This document shows, piece by piece, positions 1 through 8,603 of a DNA stretch of 64,000 nt. A program made the position numbers and the translations under genes. Origin of the DNA: Pseudomonas brassicacearum subsp. neoaurantiaca (GTDB lineage Bacteria; Pseudomonadota; Gammaproteobacteria; Pseudomonadales; Pseudomonadaceae); contig NZ_VDLV01000002.1 in NCBI RefSeq assembly GCF_013608025.1, positions 1-64,000 of the forward strand, read 5' to 3'. The stretch's first letter is position 1. Each line of letters starts with the position of its first letter. Below the pieces are notes generated by a model that made no database searches, was not told the DNA's origin, and saw only the letters and a list, made by a program, of their open reading frames with translations.

Positions 1-23
1 GCGGGAGCAAGCTCCCTCGCCAC
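1..23. repeat. REP-like repeat, family A, right half only
   Basis: The window opens in the right arm of the family A palindrome (GCGGGAGCAAGCTCCCTCGCCAC). The left arm lies outside. It sits directly downstream of the diguanylate cyclase gene. Confidence 0.85.
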
Positions 24-40
24 AAAAGCAGGCGCAAGGC

Positions 41-1546
41 TTACATCGCGCAAACAACTCGATTACGCCCGCTGGCCTTGGCCTGGTAGAGCGCCTTGTC
101 GGCGGCGAGCAGCAACGCCTCAAGTTCGTTGTAAGGCCCGTTTGCCCACGTAGCGATGCCGATGCTGACGGTCATGGGCGCATCGCCGGGCAGTTTCTCC
201 ACGGCTTCGCGAATGTTCTGCGCCATGGTGAACGCCCCGGCGGTCGTGGTTTCCGGCAGGACCACCGAGAATTCTTCACCGCCGTAGCGGGCTGCCAGGT
301 CGGCCGGCCGACGAACGTGCCCGCCGATCAGTTGGGCCAGGGTTCGCAACGCCTCATCACCACGTTGGTGACCCAGTTGATCGTTGAACGCCTTGAAGTG
401 ATCCGCGTCGATCATCAGGACAGACAACGGTTGGCCCGAACGTTGGGCGCGCTGCCATTCCTGATGCAATGTTTCGTCCAGGGTTCGACGATTGGCCAGG
501 CCGGTGAGGGAATCGACGGATGCCAATTGGGCCAGTTCCCGTTCGGCGATGTGGCGGCGTCGCAATTCACGGCGCAGCAACCACGTGAGCCAGAGCAGGC
601 TGAAGCACAGCGCGCCCGTGGCGCCACTGATCAGGATTGCCGTGCGTTGCCAGGATGCGAAGACTTCCTGGGATGAGAGCGCGACCACGACGATCAGCGG
701 TAAGTTACCGACCCGGGAAAAGGTATACAGGCGCCGTGTCTGATCGACGCTGGATACGCCGGAGAAGCTGCCGTTGCCTTCGCCCAGGATGCGCACGAAG
801 TTCGGTCGATTGCTGAAATTCTTGCCGATCATGTCGTCAGCCAAGGGCGGCTCCTGGGCCAGCAGCGTTCCGTCGCTGCTGACCAGATTGACCGTCCCGC
901 CGCGACCGATATTCAGGCTTTTGAACAGTTGGCTGAAATAACTCAGGCGCATCGCGGCCTCGGCCACGCCTATGAACTCGCCCCGGTCGTCATCCATGCG
1001 ATAGCTGAAGCTGATGCGCCAGTCGTGCGGCTCGCTTCGAGCTCGGAACGGAGGACTGATCATCATGCTCGGGCTTGGGTCCTGGAGGTGTGTCTGGAAA
1101 TATTCCCGTTCGGCGTAGTTGCCTTTGCGGGGCTCGACCGAGGCCGAGTCAGCAATCACATCGCCGCGCTTGTCGAGTAGAAGGATGTCGCCTTTATAAG
1201 GCGCTGCGGTGGCGCGATCGAACAGCGCAAGGTGGCGGATCGTCGGCGAAACGTCCTTGAGGTCCTGGCGTTTTGCCGCGGCAATCAGGCCCTGCAATGA
1301 AACATCGTAGAGTTCTACGTTGCGCAGCACGTCGGCATCGATCAGTTGCACGATGTTGCTCGCCGCACGTGTCGCCGCCTGCTGTGCGCTGGCGTGTTCT
1401 CGGATCAGCAGGAACGTCACGATACTCAGGATGGCAATGACAACCAGCGAGCTGGCCAGAACGAGAACCCGTTCCGAACGTATCGAAAACGGGATGTTGC
1501 CGGGTGTTGCACTGCTCGCGCTCATGATTCCGATCTGCATTGTCAT
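41..1546 (-). CDS. membrane-anchored diguanylate cyclase (GGDEF protein)
   Basis: It makes cyclic di-GMP from two GTP at the inner membrane. The 501-residue protein has a first membrane segment near residues 27-49, a periplasmic sensor region of about 250 residues (Cache-like by layout), and a second membrane segment near residues 303-325. The cytoplasmic GGDEF domain has an intact GGEEF active site at about 422-426. An inhibitory I-site RPAD lies five residues before it, so product feedback is expected. I chose the ATG at 1546 because GGAAGGA lies about 10 bases upstream; ATGs at 1540 and 1525 are alternatives. It is transcribed alone after the efflux operon. The input signal cannot be read from sequence. 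The alginate operon in this window contains a c-di-GMP receptor (Alg44), but a link is only inference. Confidence 0.93.
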   Translation of the reverse strand: MTMQIGIMSASSATPGNIPFSIRSERVLVLASSLVVIAILSIVTFLLIREHASAQQAATRAASNIVQLIDADVLRNVELYDVSLQGLIAAAKRQDLKDVSPTIRHLALFDRATAAPYKGDILLLDKRGDVIADSASVEPRKGNYAEREYFQTHLQDPSPSMMISPPFRARSEPHDWRISFSYRMDDDRGEFIGVAEAAMRLSYFSQLFKSLNIGRGGTVNLVSSDGTLLAQEPPLADDMIGKNFSNRPNFVRILGEGNGSFSGVSSVDQTRRLYTFSRVGNLPLIVVVALSSQEVFASWQRTAILISGATGALCFSLLWLTWLLRRELRRRHIAERELAQLASVDSLTGLANRRTLDETLHQEWQRAQRSGQPLSVLMIDADHFKAFNDQLGHQRGDEALRTLAQLIGGHVRRPADLAARYGGEEFSVVLPETTTAGAFTMAQNIREAVEKLPGDAPMTVSIGIATWANGPYNELEALLLAADKALYQAKASGRNRVVCAM

Positions 1547-1670
1547 GTGGCTGGGATCCTTCCCATAGGCTGCTCGTCTACAACTGCCGATGGCCGGCAA
1601 AGACAATACTGGCCTTTTGCAAGATTGTGCTCGGGACACTGGAATTGAGCAATCGACATGTTGGCTTATT

Positions 1671-3032
1671 TCAAGCCGGCAAACGGATTCCAAAGGTATT
1701 GGCGCCGCAGTCGCTGCGCACGAACACATCGCCGCCGTGCATCAACGCGATCGCCTTGACGATGGCCAGGCCCAACCCATGGTTGGCGCCGCTGTTGCTG
1801 CGTGAGGCATCCACCCGATAGAAACGCTCGAACAGGCGCGGCAAATGCTCGCCGGCGATTGGTTCGCCGGGGTTGGTGACGCCGAGGGTGATCTGGTCGC
1901 CAATGGCTTCGATGCGCACGTCGATCACCTGGCCGGGTGCGGTGTGCCGGACCGCGTTGCTGAGCAGGTTGATCAGGGCACGGCGCAAGTGGGCGATTTC
2001 GATGGTGGCCTGGGCGTCGCCGCTGACGCGAACCTCGACCTGGGCGTCCTCCAGAATGAAATCCAGGTAGTCGAGGGTGGTTGCCACTTCATCGGCGAGG
2101 GACGTCGTGGTCAGCTTGGTGGCCTTGCTGCCTTGGTCCGCGCTGGCGAGGAACAACATGTCGTTGATGATGGAGCGCAGCCGCTCCAGTTCTTCAAGGT
2201 TCGATTGCAGCACTTCGAAGTAATGCTCCGCCGAGCGCCCGCGGGTCAGCGCCACCTGGGTCTGGCCAATCAGGTTGGTCAGTGGGGAGCGCAGTTCATG
2301 GGCCACATCCGCGTTGAACGATTCGAGCCGGGAGTACGCCTGTTCGACCCGATCGAGGGTGGCATTGAAGGAATTGACGAATTGGCTGAGTTCCGGCGGC
2401 AATGGCGATAAGCGCAAGCGCCCGGAAAGGCGAGGCGGGGCCAGGCGTTGGGCTTCGTCGGAGAGTTTGATGAGCGGCTTGAGGCCGATCCGCGCAACCC
2501 AATAACCCAACAGCGATGCCAGCAGCACACCGATACAGGCCAGGCTCACCAGCGCTACCAACAAATGATGCTGGGTCTGATAGAACGTCTCGGTGTCGAT
2601 GCCGATGATGAAACGCAGGGGCGGGCGTTGATCCTTGGCCGGGAACTGGCTCACCAGGACCTTCATCGGATAATGCCGATCAGGCAACGTCAGGTCGCGC
2701 TTGCCCAACGGGCCTTGGGCAACGGTGCGAACCTGCGAGTCGGGGTTGCCGTATTCGAAGCGTGGGTCGCCGCTGACGATCCAGAAGTGGATGCGCTTGT
2801 CTTCTTCGCCCAGCAGCCGCAGCTTGTTGTTGATCTTGACCCAGTGCTCGGGCGTGCCATAACGACCCACGGTGGATTCCAGCACGCTGTAGCGGGCGTC
2901 GAGTTCCGCTTCCGGCAGCAAGCCCAGGCCTTTTTCGACCTGCTGGTACAGGGCGCCGCCAATCAGCAGGAACACCAGCGCCGCCACCAGCGTGAACATG
3001 CCGCTCAGGCGCAGCGCGATGCTGTTACTCAC
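1671..3032 (-). CDS. sensor histidine kinase, heavy-metal sensor (CusS/CopS/IrlS) family
   Basis: Inner-membrane sensor of the two-component system encoded with the RND pump. The 453-residue protein has a membrane segment at about 12-30, a periplasmic loop to about 155, a second membrane segment near 158-182, HAMP, and a HisKA domain with the phospho-acceptor in AHELRSPL (His245). The HATPase has the N box (LINLLSNAVRH) and GLGLAIVK. The start is GTG at 3032, which overlaps the regulator stop by 8 bases, so translation is coupled. The longer reading frame upstream of this GTG is only shadow of the regulator gene. The family name reflects metal sensors, but the pump beside it looks like a drug exporter, so the true signal is open. 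Confidence 0.92.
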   Translation of the reverse strand: MSNSIALRLSGMFTLVAALVFLLIGGALYQQVEKGLGLLPEAELDARYSVLESTVGRYGTPEHWVKINNKLRLLGEEDKRIHFWIVSGDPRFEYGNPDSQVRTVAQGPLGKRDLTLPDRHYPMKVLVSQFPAKDQRPPLRFIIGIDTETFYQTQHHLLVALVSLACIGVLLASLLGYWVARIGLKPLIKLSDEAQRLAPPRLSGRLRLSPLPPELSQFVNSFNATLDRVEQAYSRLESFNADVAHELRSPLTNLIGQTQVALTRGRSAEHYFEVLQSNLEELERLRSIINDMLFLASADQGSKATKLTTTSLADEVATTLDYLDFILEDAQVEVRVSGDAQATIEIAHLRRALINLLSNAVRHTAPGQVIDVRIEAIGDQITLGVTNPGEPIAGEHLPRLFERFYRVDASRSNSGANHGLGLAIVKAIALMHGGDVFVRSDCGANTFGIRLPA

Positions 3033-3699
3033 CTCGATTCTCCAGCACGTAACCCATCCCTCGGATGGTGTGCAGGAGCTTGTGCTCGAAGGGCCCGTCC
3101 AGCTTGGCCCGCAGGCGCTTGATCGCCACTTCGACGACGTTGGCGTCGCTGTCGAAATTGATGTCCCAGACCATTTCGGCAATGGCGGTCTTCGACAGGA
3201 TTTCGCCCTGGCGGCGGGCCAGGACGCTGAGCAGCGAGAATTCCTTGGCGGTCAGGTCCAGGCGCTGGCCGGCCCGGGTGGCCTTGCGGCTGATCAAGTC
3301 GATCCACAGGTCGGCAATGCTGACCTGCACCGGTTCGTGGCCGCTGCTACGGCGGGTCAGGGCTTGCAGGCGCGCCACCAGTTCGAGGAAGGAAAACGGC
3401 TTGCCCAGGTAATCGTCGGCACCGTCGCGCAGGCCCTTGATGCGGTCTTCGACCCGTTCGCGAGCGGTGAGCATGATGACGGGTGTCTGCTTGCGGGCGC
3501 GCAGGGCACGCAGCACACCAAAACCGTCCAGGCCCGGCAGCATGACGTCGAGCACGATTACCGCGTAGTCATTTTCCAAGGCCAGGTGCAGTCCCTCGAC
3601 GCCGTCCGACGCCACGTCCACGATGTAACCCTGTTCGGTCAGGCCGCGGTGCAGGTAGTCCGCGGTTTTTTCTTCGTCTTCAATGATCAGGACACGCAT
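3025..3699 (-). CDS. response regulator, OmpR/CopR family
   Basis: DNA-binding partner of the kinase encoded just downstream. At 224 residues it has usual OmpR-family length: an N-terminal receiver with acidic pocket (IIEDEE), phospho-acceptor Asp51 in VLDVMLPGLDG and conserved Lys in LGKPFS, then a winged-helix domain with the family pattern VVEVAIKRLRAKLD. Its start is 9 bases after the RND pump stop, so pump and regulators share one transcript. It probably activates the whole operon from tandem repeats upstream of the adaptor gene (8060-8075). Confidence 0.94.
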   Translation of the reverse strand: MRVLIIEDEEKTADYLHRGLTEQGYIVDVASDGVEGLHLALENDYAVIVLDVMLPGLDGFGVLRALRARKQTPVIMLTARERVEDRIKGLRDGADDYLGKPFSFLELVARLQALTRRSSGHEPVQVSIADLWIDLISRKATRAGQRLDLTAKEFSLLSVLARRQGEILSKTAIAEMVWDINFDSDANVVEVAIKRLRAKLDGPFEHKLLHTIRGMGYVLENRGE

Positions 3700-3708
3700 G
3701 GCCCGGCC

Positions 3709-6700
3709 TCAGTCTGCATTCGCCGGCACCGCCGTCGGCGCAGGGCCGGGCCGATGGGCAGGTCGATGGAACAGTCGCTCCAGCCACAAGTATATGACCG
3801 GTGTGGTGAACAACGTCAGCGCCTGGCTGACCAGCAGGCCACCGACGACCGCGATGCCCAATGGCTGGCGCAGCTCGGCGCCGGGGCCATAGCCGAGCAT
3901 CAGCGGCAGTGCGCCGAGCAGGGCGGCGAGGGTGGTCATGATGATCGGGCGGAACCGGGTTAGGCAGGCCTGGAATATCGCCTCCTGGGGCGCCAAGCCG
4001 CCGTTGCGCTGGGCGTCGATGGCGAAGTCGATCATCAGGATGCCATTCTTCTTGACGATCCCGATCAGCAGCACCAGGCCGATCAACGCCATGATCGAGA
4101 AGTCCTGGCCCAGCAGCCAGAGCATGATCAGCGCGCCAAGGCCGGCCGAGGGCAGAGTGGAAATGATGGTCAGCGGGTGCACGAAACTCTCGTAGAGCAC
4201 GCCGAGGATGATGTACACCGCCACCAATGCGGCGAGGATCAGCCATGGCTGGCTCTTCAACGAACTCTGGAACGCCTGGGCCGCGCCCTGGAAACTGCCG
4301 GTGATGGCGGCAGGCATGCCGATTTCGTTCTTGGCCTGGTCGAGCAGGCGCACCGCATCCCCCAACGCCACGCCTGGCGCCAGGTTGAACGAGAGGTTGG
4401 CGGCGGGGAACATGCCGTCGTGGGCAATCGACAGCGGGCCGTTGGTGGGCGCATCGAAGCGGGCCAGGGCCGAAAGCGGCACCATTTCCCCACTCAGCGG
4501 CGAGCGCAGGTAGAAATACGCCAGGCTCTCGGCCTTGCCACGCTGTTGGGTGTCCAGTTCGAGAATCACGTTGTACTGGTTGGTCTCGGTCTGGAATTCG
4601 TTAATCTGCCGCTGGCCGAACGCGTCGTACAGCGCCTGGTCGACGTCGGTGGCGGTGAGGCCGAAGCGCGCCGCTGCACTGCGGTCGATGTTGATGTGGG
4701 TGATGCTGCCGCCCAGTTGCAGGTCGTTGGAAATATCACGGAACGCCGGAATGCTGCGCAGCTTGTCGGTGAGTTTCTGCGTCCAGGCATTGAGGGTAGG
4801 GCCGTCATTGCTCTTGAGCACGTACTGATATTGGGCGCGGCTGGGGCCGGAGCTGAGGTTGATGTCCTGCCCGGCCCGCAGGTACAGCACGACACCGGGA
4901 ATCTTCTGCAATTTGGGGCGGATCCGATCGATGAAACCGCTGGCCGACACATCACGCTCGCCCCGGGGTTTGAGGGCGATCCAGAAGCGGCCGTTGGCGA
5001 TGGTCTGATTGTTGCCCGAGACGCCGACGGAATGGGAGAAGGTCTGAACCGCCGGGTCGGCGGCGACGATCTCGGCCAGGGCCTTGTGCTTGGCCACCAT
5101 GTCCGGGAACGACACGTCGGCGGCGGCTTCGCTGGTGCCCAGCACCAGGCCGGTGTCCTGTACCGGGAAGAACCCCTTGGGGATGAACACGTAGCCCACC
5201 ACCGCAAGCGCCAGGGTCAGGCCGAACGCGCTGATCATCAGCTTCTGGTGAGCCAGGGCCCGGCGCAGGCCGCGCTCATAGCCGCCCAACAGGCGCTCGC
5301 CGAAACCTGGACGATCGTGGGCGTGGTGTTTCGGCGCGCGCATGAACAGCGCGGCCAGGGTCGGCGCCAGCGTCAGGGACACCACCACCGAAATCAGGAT
5401 TGTCGAAGTGGCAGTCAGGGCGAACTCCTTGAACAGCCGTCCGACCACGCCGCCCATGAACAGGAGCGGAATGAACGCCGCCACCAGCGAGAAGCTGATG
5501 GACACCACGGTGAAGCCGATTTCCCCGGCGCCCTTGATGGCCGCCTCGCGCATGCCATCGCCAGCCTCCAGGTGCCGATGGATGTTCTCTACCACCACGA
5601 TGGCGTCGTCCACCACGAACCCCACCGAGATGACGATTGCCACCAGGGTCAGGTTGTTCAGGCTGAATCCCATCACGTACATCAAGGCGAAACTGGCGGT
5701 CAACGACACCCCGAGCACCGCCGAGACAATCAGCGTCGCCGAGAGCTGGCGCAGGAACAGCGCCATCACCGCCACCACCAGCAGCACCGCGATCAGCAGG
5801 GTGATTTCCACTTCATGCAACGAGGCGCGAATGGTCTGGGTGCGATCGATCATCACCTTGACCTGTATCGCCGCGGGCAGCATGGCCTCCAGGGTGGGCA
5901 GGGCAGCCTGGACGCGGTCGACGGTCTCGACGATGTTTGCGCCCGGTTGGCGGAAGATGACCAGGTTGACGCCCGGTTGATCATCGGACCAGGCCTGGAC
6001 GTAGGCGTTTTCCGAACCGTTGACGACCTTGGCGATGTCCTTGAGGTGAACCGGCGCGCCGTCCCGGTAGGACACGATCAGCTCACCGTACTCCTCGGGC
6101 TTGAACAATTGATCGTTGGTGGACAGCGTGGAAATGCTCGATTCACCGTACAGCGCGCCCTTGGCGAGGTTGAGGCTGGCCTGCTGTAGCGACAGGCGAA
6201 TATCGGCCAGGGTCAGGCCGATCGCCGCGAGTCGGTCGGCGGACGCCTGGACTCGGATCGCCGGGCGCTGCTGGCCGGTGATGTAGATTTGCCCGACGCC
6301 ATCGATCTGGCTGATCTGACGGGCGAGCAAGGTCTCGACGTAATCGCTCAATTCAGTGCCTGGCATCAGGTCGGAGCTGATGCTGAGGATCAGTACCGGG
6401 CTGTCGGCCGGGTTGACCTTGCGCCAGGTCGGCAGGTTCGGCATGTCATTGGGCAGCTTGCCGGCGGCGGTGTTGATGGCCGCCTGCACTTCCTGGGCGG
6501 CGGTGTCGATGCTCTTGTCGAGGCTGAATTGCAGGATCAGGTTGGTCGAGCCCAATGCGCTGCTGGAGGTCATCTGGGTGATGCCGGGGATGGCGCTGAA
6601 TTGCACTTCCAGCGGGGTCGCTACCGACGACGCCATGGTTTCGGGGCTGGCCCCGGGTAACTGCGCATTGACCTGGATGGTCGGGAACTCCGCCTCGGGC

Positions 6701-6822
6701 AGCGGCGCGACAGGCAGCCGCGGAAAGGCGATCAACCCCAGCAGTACCAGGGCGAATGTCAGCAGCACCGTGGCGATGGGGTGATCGATGCACCACGCCG
6801 ATATCGAACCGCGGCCCTTCAT
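3709..6822 (-). CDS. RND efflux pump inner-membrane subunit (HAE1/MdtBC-like)
   Basis: Proton-driven drug exporter of the inner membrane, 1037 residues, full length for the hydrophobe/amphiphile RND family. It opens with the typical cytoplasmic helix and first membrane span (HPIATVLLTFALVLLGL). It then has a periplasmic pore domain with family motifs (PGASPETM), a block of membrane spans with the proton-relay pair in VVDDAIVVVENI at about residues 400-415, a second pore domain and a second span block. The MdtB/MdtC/MuxB-type sequence DDAIVVVENI favours the Mdt branch over MexB. The start overlaps the adaptor stop as ATGA. Mdt and Mux systems usually have two pump genes; only one is present here, and no outer-membrane channel gene follows. 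Confidence 0.93.
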   Translation of the reverse strand: MKGRGSISAWCIDHPIATVLLTFALVLLGLIAFPRLPVAPLPEAEFPTIQVNAQLPGASPETMASSVATPLEVQFSAIPGITQMTSSSALGSTNLILQFSLDKSIDTAAQEVQAAINTAAGKLPNDMPNLPTWRKVNPADSPVLILSISSDLMPGTELSDYVETLLARQISQIDGVGQIYITGQQRPAIRVQASADRLAAIGLTLADIRLSLQQASLNLAKGALYGESSISTLSTNDQLFKPEEYGELIVSYRDGAPVHLKDIAKVVNGSENAYVQAWSDDQPGVNLVIFRQPGANIVETVDRVQAALPTLEAMLPAAIQVKVMIDRTQTIRASLHEVEITLLIAVLLVVAVMALFLRQLSATLIVSAVLGVSLTASFALMYVMGFSLNNLTLVAIVISVGFVVDDAIVVVENIHRHLEAGDGMREAAIKGAGEIGFTVVSISFSLVAAFIPLLFMGGVVGRLFKEFALTATSTILISVVVSLTLAPTLAALFMRAPKHHAHDRPGFGERLLGGYERGLRRALAHQKLMISAFGLTLALAVVGYVFIPKGFFPVQDTGLVLGTSEAAADVSFPDMVAKHKALAEIVAADPAVQTFSHSVGVSGNNQTIANGRFWIALKPRGERDVSASGFIDRIRPKLQKIPGVVLYLRAGQDINLSSGPSRAQYQYVLKSNDGPTLNAWTQKLTDKLRSIPAFRDISNDLQLGGSITHINIDRSAAARFGLTATDVDQALYDAFGQRQINEFQTETNQYNVILELDTQQRGKAESLAYFYLRSPLSGEMVPLSALARFDAPTNGPLSIAHDGMFPAANLSFNLAPGVALGDAVRLLDQAKNEIGMPAAITGSFQGAAQAFQSSLKSQPWLILAALVAVYIILGVLYESFVHPLTIISTLPSAGLGALIMLWLLGQDFSIMALIGLVLLIGIVKKNGILMIDFAIDAQRNGGLAPQEAIFQACLTRFRPIIMTTLAALLGALPLMLGYGPGAELRQPLGIAVVGGLLVSQALTLFTTPVIYLWLERLFHRPAHRPGPAPTAVPANAD

Positions 6823-7976
6823 GGCTGTGCCTGCCCGGTCTTGGCGAGGGCGGGCGGATCGCTGAGCACCTGGATGCTGGCGCCGGGCTTGAGGCGTGAC
6901 TGGCCGTCGCTCACCAACTGATCACCGGGGTTAACGCCTTTGATGATGTGCATGCCGCTGTCCTGATACACCATTTCCACCGGCACGCTTTCCACCTTGT
7001 CGCCTTTGACCCGGTATACGAAATGTTGCTCCAACCCGCGCTGGACCACGGTCGGCGGTACCACCAGCGCACCTTTATCGATCGCGGTCTGGATCTTCAG
7101 CGTCACCAGTTGCCCCGGCCACAACCGTTGGGCGGCGTTGTTGAATTCGGCCTTGGCGCGCAGGGTTCCGGTGTTGGTGTTGATCTGGTTGTCGATGAGG
7201 CTGAGGCGCCCCTCGCCAAGCAGTTCTCCGGTGGCGCCGTCGGCACCGATGTAGGCCTTGACCAGGGCCTGGTCAGGGGCCGCGATCAAGCGCTGCAGCG
7301 TCGGCAGCATTTGTTGCGGCAAGGAGAATTCCACGGCGATCGGGTCGATCTGGGTCACGGTGAAGAGGCCTTCGGCATCGCTGGCGCGCAGGAAGTTGCC
7401 TTCGTCCACGTTGCGAATGCCGACGCGACCGGTCACCGGGGAGCGAATCTGCGTGTAGGACAGTTGCACCTGCGCGGAATCGATGGCCGCCTGGTTGCCC
7501 TGGGCCGTGGCCTTGAGCTGATTGACCAGCGCCTGTTGCTGGTCGTAGGTCTGCTTGGATACGCCGTCATCGACGCTCAGCAGTTTGTAGCGCTTGAGAT
7601 TGACCTGGGCCACGGCCAGTTGCGCCTGGCTCTCGCCGAGCTGGGCGCGGGCCTGGTCGAGACTGGCGCGGATGGAACGGTCGTCGATGGTTGCCAACAG
7701 GTCGCCCTTCTTGACCAGTTGTCCTTCCTTGACCAGCAGTTTGGTGAGGATGCCGTCGATCTGCGGACGGATCACCACGCTGTGCAACGACAATACCGTG
7801 CCGATGCCGCTGGCAAAGCGCGGCACATCCTTTTCGACCACGCTGACGACTCTCACCGGTACGGCGCTGGTAGCACTGGGTTTGGTGGCGACGGGCTTCA
7901 TCGAGAACCACAGGACCAGCGCCCCCAAGGCGACCAACAGTGCGACGAGCAGGAACGTTTTTTTCTGAATGTGCAT
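6819..7976 (-). CDS. RND efflux periplasmic adaptor (membrane fusion protein, MdtA-like)
   Basis: It links the RND pump to an outer-membrane channel. The 385-residue protein has an N-terminal hydrophobic segment at about 8-25 and a lipoyl half-motif (GQLVKKGDLLATIDDR). A coiled-coil hairpin rich in Gln and Ala lies between about residues 100 and 170, followed by the second lipoyl half (SPVTGRVGIRNVDEGN) and beta-barrel and membrane-proximal domains. There is no lipobox Cys, so the N-terminus is a membrane anchor or signal peptide rather than a lipoprotein signal. It is the first gene of the operon adaptor-pump-regulator-kinase. Confidence 0.93.
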   Translation of the reverse strand: MHIQKKTFLLVALLVALGALVLWFSMKPVATKPSATSAVPVRVVSVVEKDVPRFASGIGTVLSLHSVVIRPQIDGILTKLLVKEGQLVKKGDLLATIDDRSIRASLDQARAQLGESQAQLAVAQVNLKRYKLLSVDDGVSKQTYDQQQALVNQLKATAQGNQAAIDSAQVQLSYTQIRSPVTGRVGIRNVDEGNFLRASDAEGLFTVTQIDPIAVEFSLPQQMLPTLQRLIAAPDQALVKAYIGADGATGELLGEGRLSLIDNQINTNTGTLRAKAEFNNAAQRLWPGQLVTLKIQTAIDKGALVVPPTVVQRGLEQHFVYRVKGDKVESVPVEMVYQDSGMHIIKGVNPGDQLVSDGQSRLKPGASIQVLSDPPALAKTGQAQP

Positions 7977-8318
7977 GGATGCGAAGAGCCGGTTCGGGAC
8001 GGTGGGATTTCTATCTGTCTTATATAGCGTTGCGAGGCGGTCAGGAAGGTGACGGCTAGCTGTCAGGGCTGTCAGTTTCGTCGCGGTTTTCCGTCAGACG
8101 GAACTTAACCATCGCATCTGCTCCGTGGCACCGCGATTTCGCGCAGGTATACTGCTGCGTTTCGCGGCTCGGCTACCGAGCCCCGCATACTCAATTGTGG
8201 CGAGGGAGCTTGCTCCCGCTTGAGTGCGAAGCGCTCACAGAAATGGGGCCGCTTCGCAGCCCAGCGGGAGCAAGCTCCCTCGCCACGGTTTGTTGTCCCA
8301 CTCAAGTGAATAACTCAA
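7977..8318. promoter_or_regulatory. intergenic region with efflux-operon promoter and a REP-like element
   Basis: Reading leftward toward the adaptor gene, there is a TATATAAG-type -10 candidate near 8015-8024. Upstream of it lie two direct copies of CTGACAG separated by CC (8060-8075) and further CGTCTGACGG-like sequence near 8091-8101. Tandem repeats of this kind suit an OmpR-family dimer. The right part (8197-8286) is a family A REP-like palindrome. Promoter and operator are inferred by eye. Confidence 0.45.
8197..8286. repeat. REP-like repeat pair, family A
   Basis: Inverted arms GTGGCGAGGGAGCTTGCTCC and GGAGCAAGCTCCCTCGCCAC, each itself imperfectly palindromic, are separated by a loop of about 45 bases. 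It lies between the efflux operon and a small gene. Confidence 0.92.
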
Positions 8319-8576
8319 ATGACTTCCCCAATACCATCGCCCGCAGACGAACGCTTGCCAGGCGAACTGTCTGGCCAGACGGACAGCGATGTTGCCAGCG
8401 CCGACGATAGCAAGGCGGCGATCCCGGCCTTCAAGTTCCCGTTCAAGCCCGGTGAACTGTCGGCGGCCAAAGGTGCCGGGCAACAGCCCTGGTACAAGAA
8501 CGGCGCGAAGAACGGCCACACCAAGACTCCGGGTGCCGCGCCGCCCGGTACCCGTCGTTCGATGGGCAAGCGCTGA
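8319..8576 (+). CDS. small conserved-looking protein of unknown function
   Basis: An 85-residue polar protein, rich in Pro, Lys, Gly and Ala, with no membrane segment or signal peptide. The centre reads FKFPFKPGELSAAKGAGQQP and the tail is basic (GTRRSMGKR). I do not recognise a characterised family. It ends cleanly before the convergent LysR gene and shows normal GC-rich third positions. The ribosome-binding site is weak, and a reading frame of similar length exists on the other strand, so confidence is moderate. A nucleic-acid-binding or disordered role would fit the composition but is not shown. Confidence 0.6.
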   Translation: MTSPIPSPADERLPGELSGQTDSDVASADDSKAAIPAFKFPFKPGELSAAKGAGQQPWYKNGAKNGHTKTPGAAPPGTRRSMGKR

Positions 8577-8603
8577 GATCTTGCTCCGTACGCGGTCGCG
8601 GAT

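Noticed and set aside
4177..6189. 670-residue plus-strand frame opposite the RND pump
   Set aside because: Antisense shadow of a full-length pump gene.
8105..8305. 66-residue frame over the REP pair at 8197-8286
   Set aside because: Its protein is the standard REP translation (peptides like SRWAAKRPHF and REQAPSPQ) that recurs at every copy.
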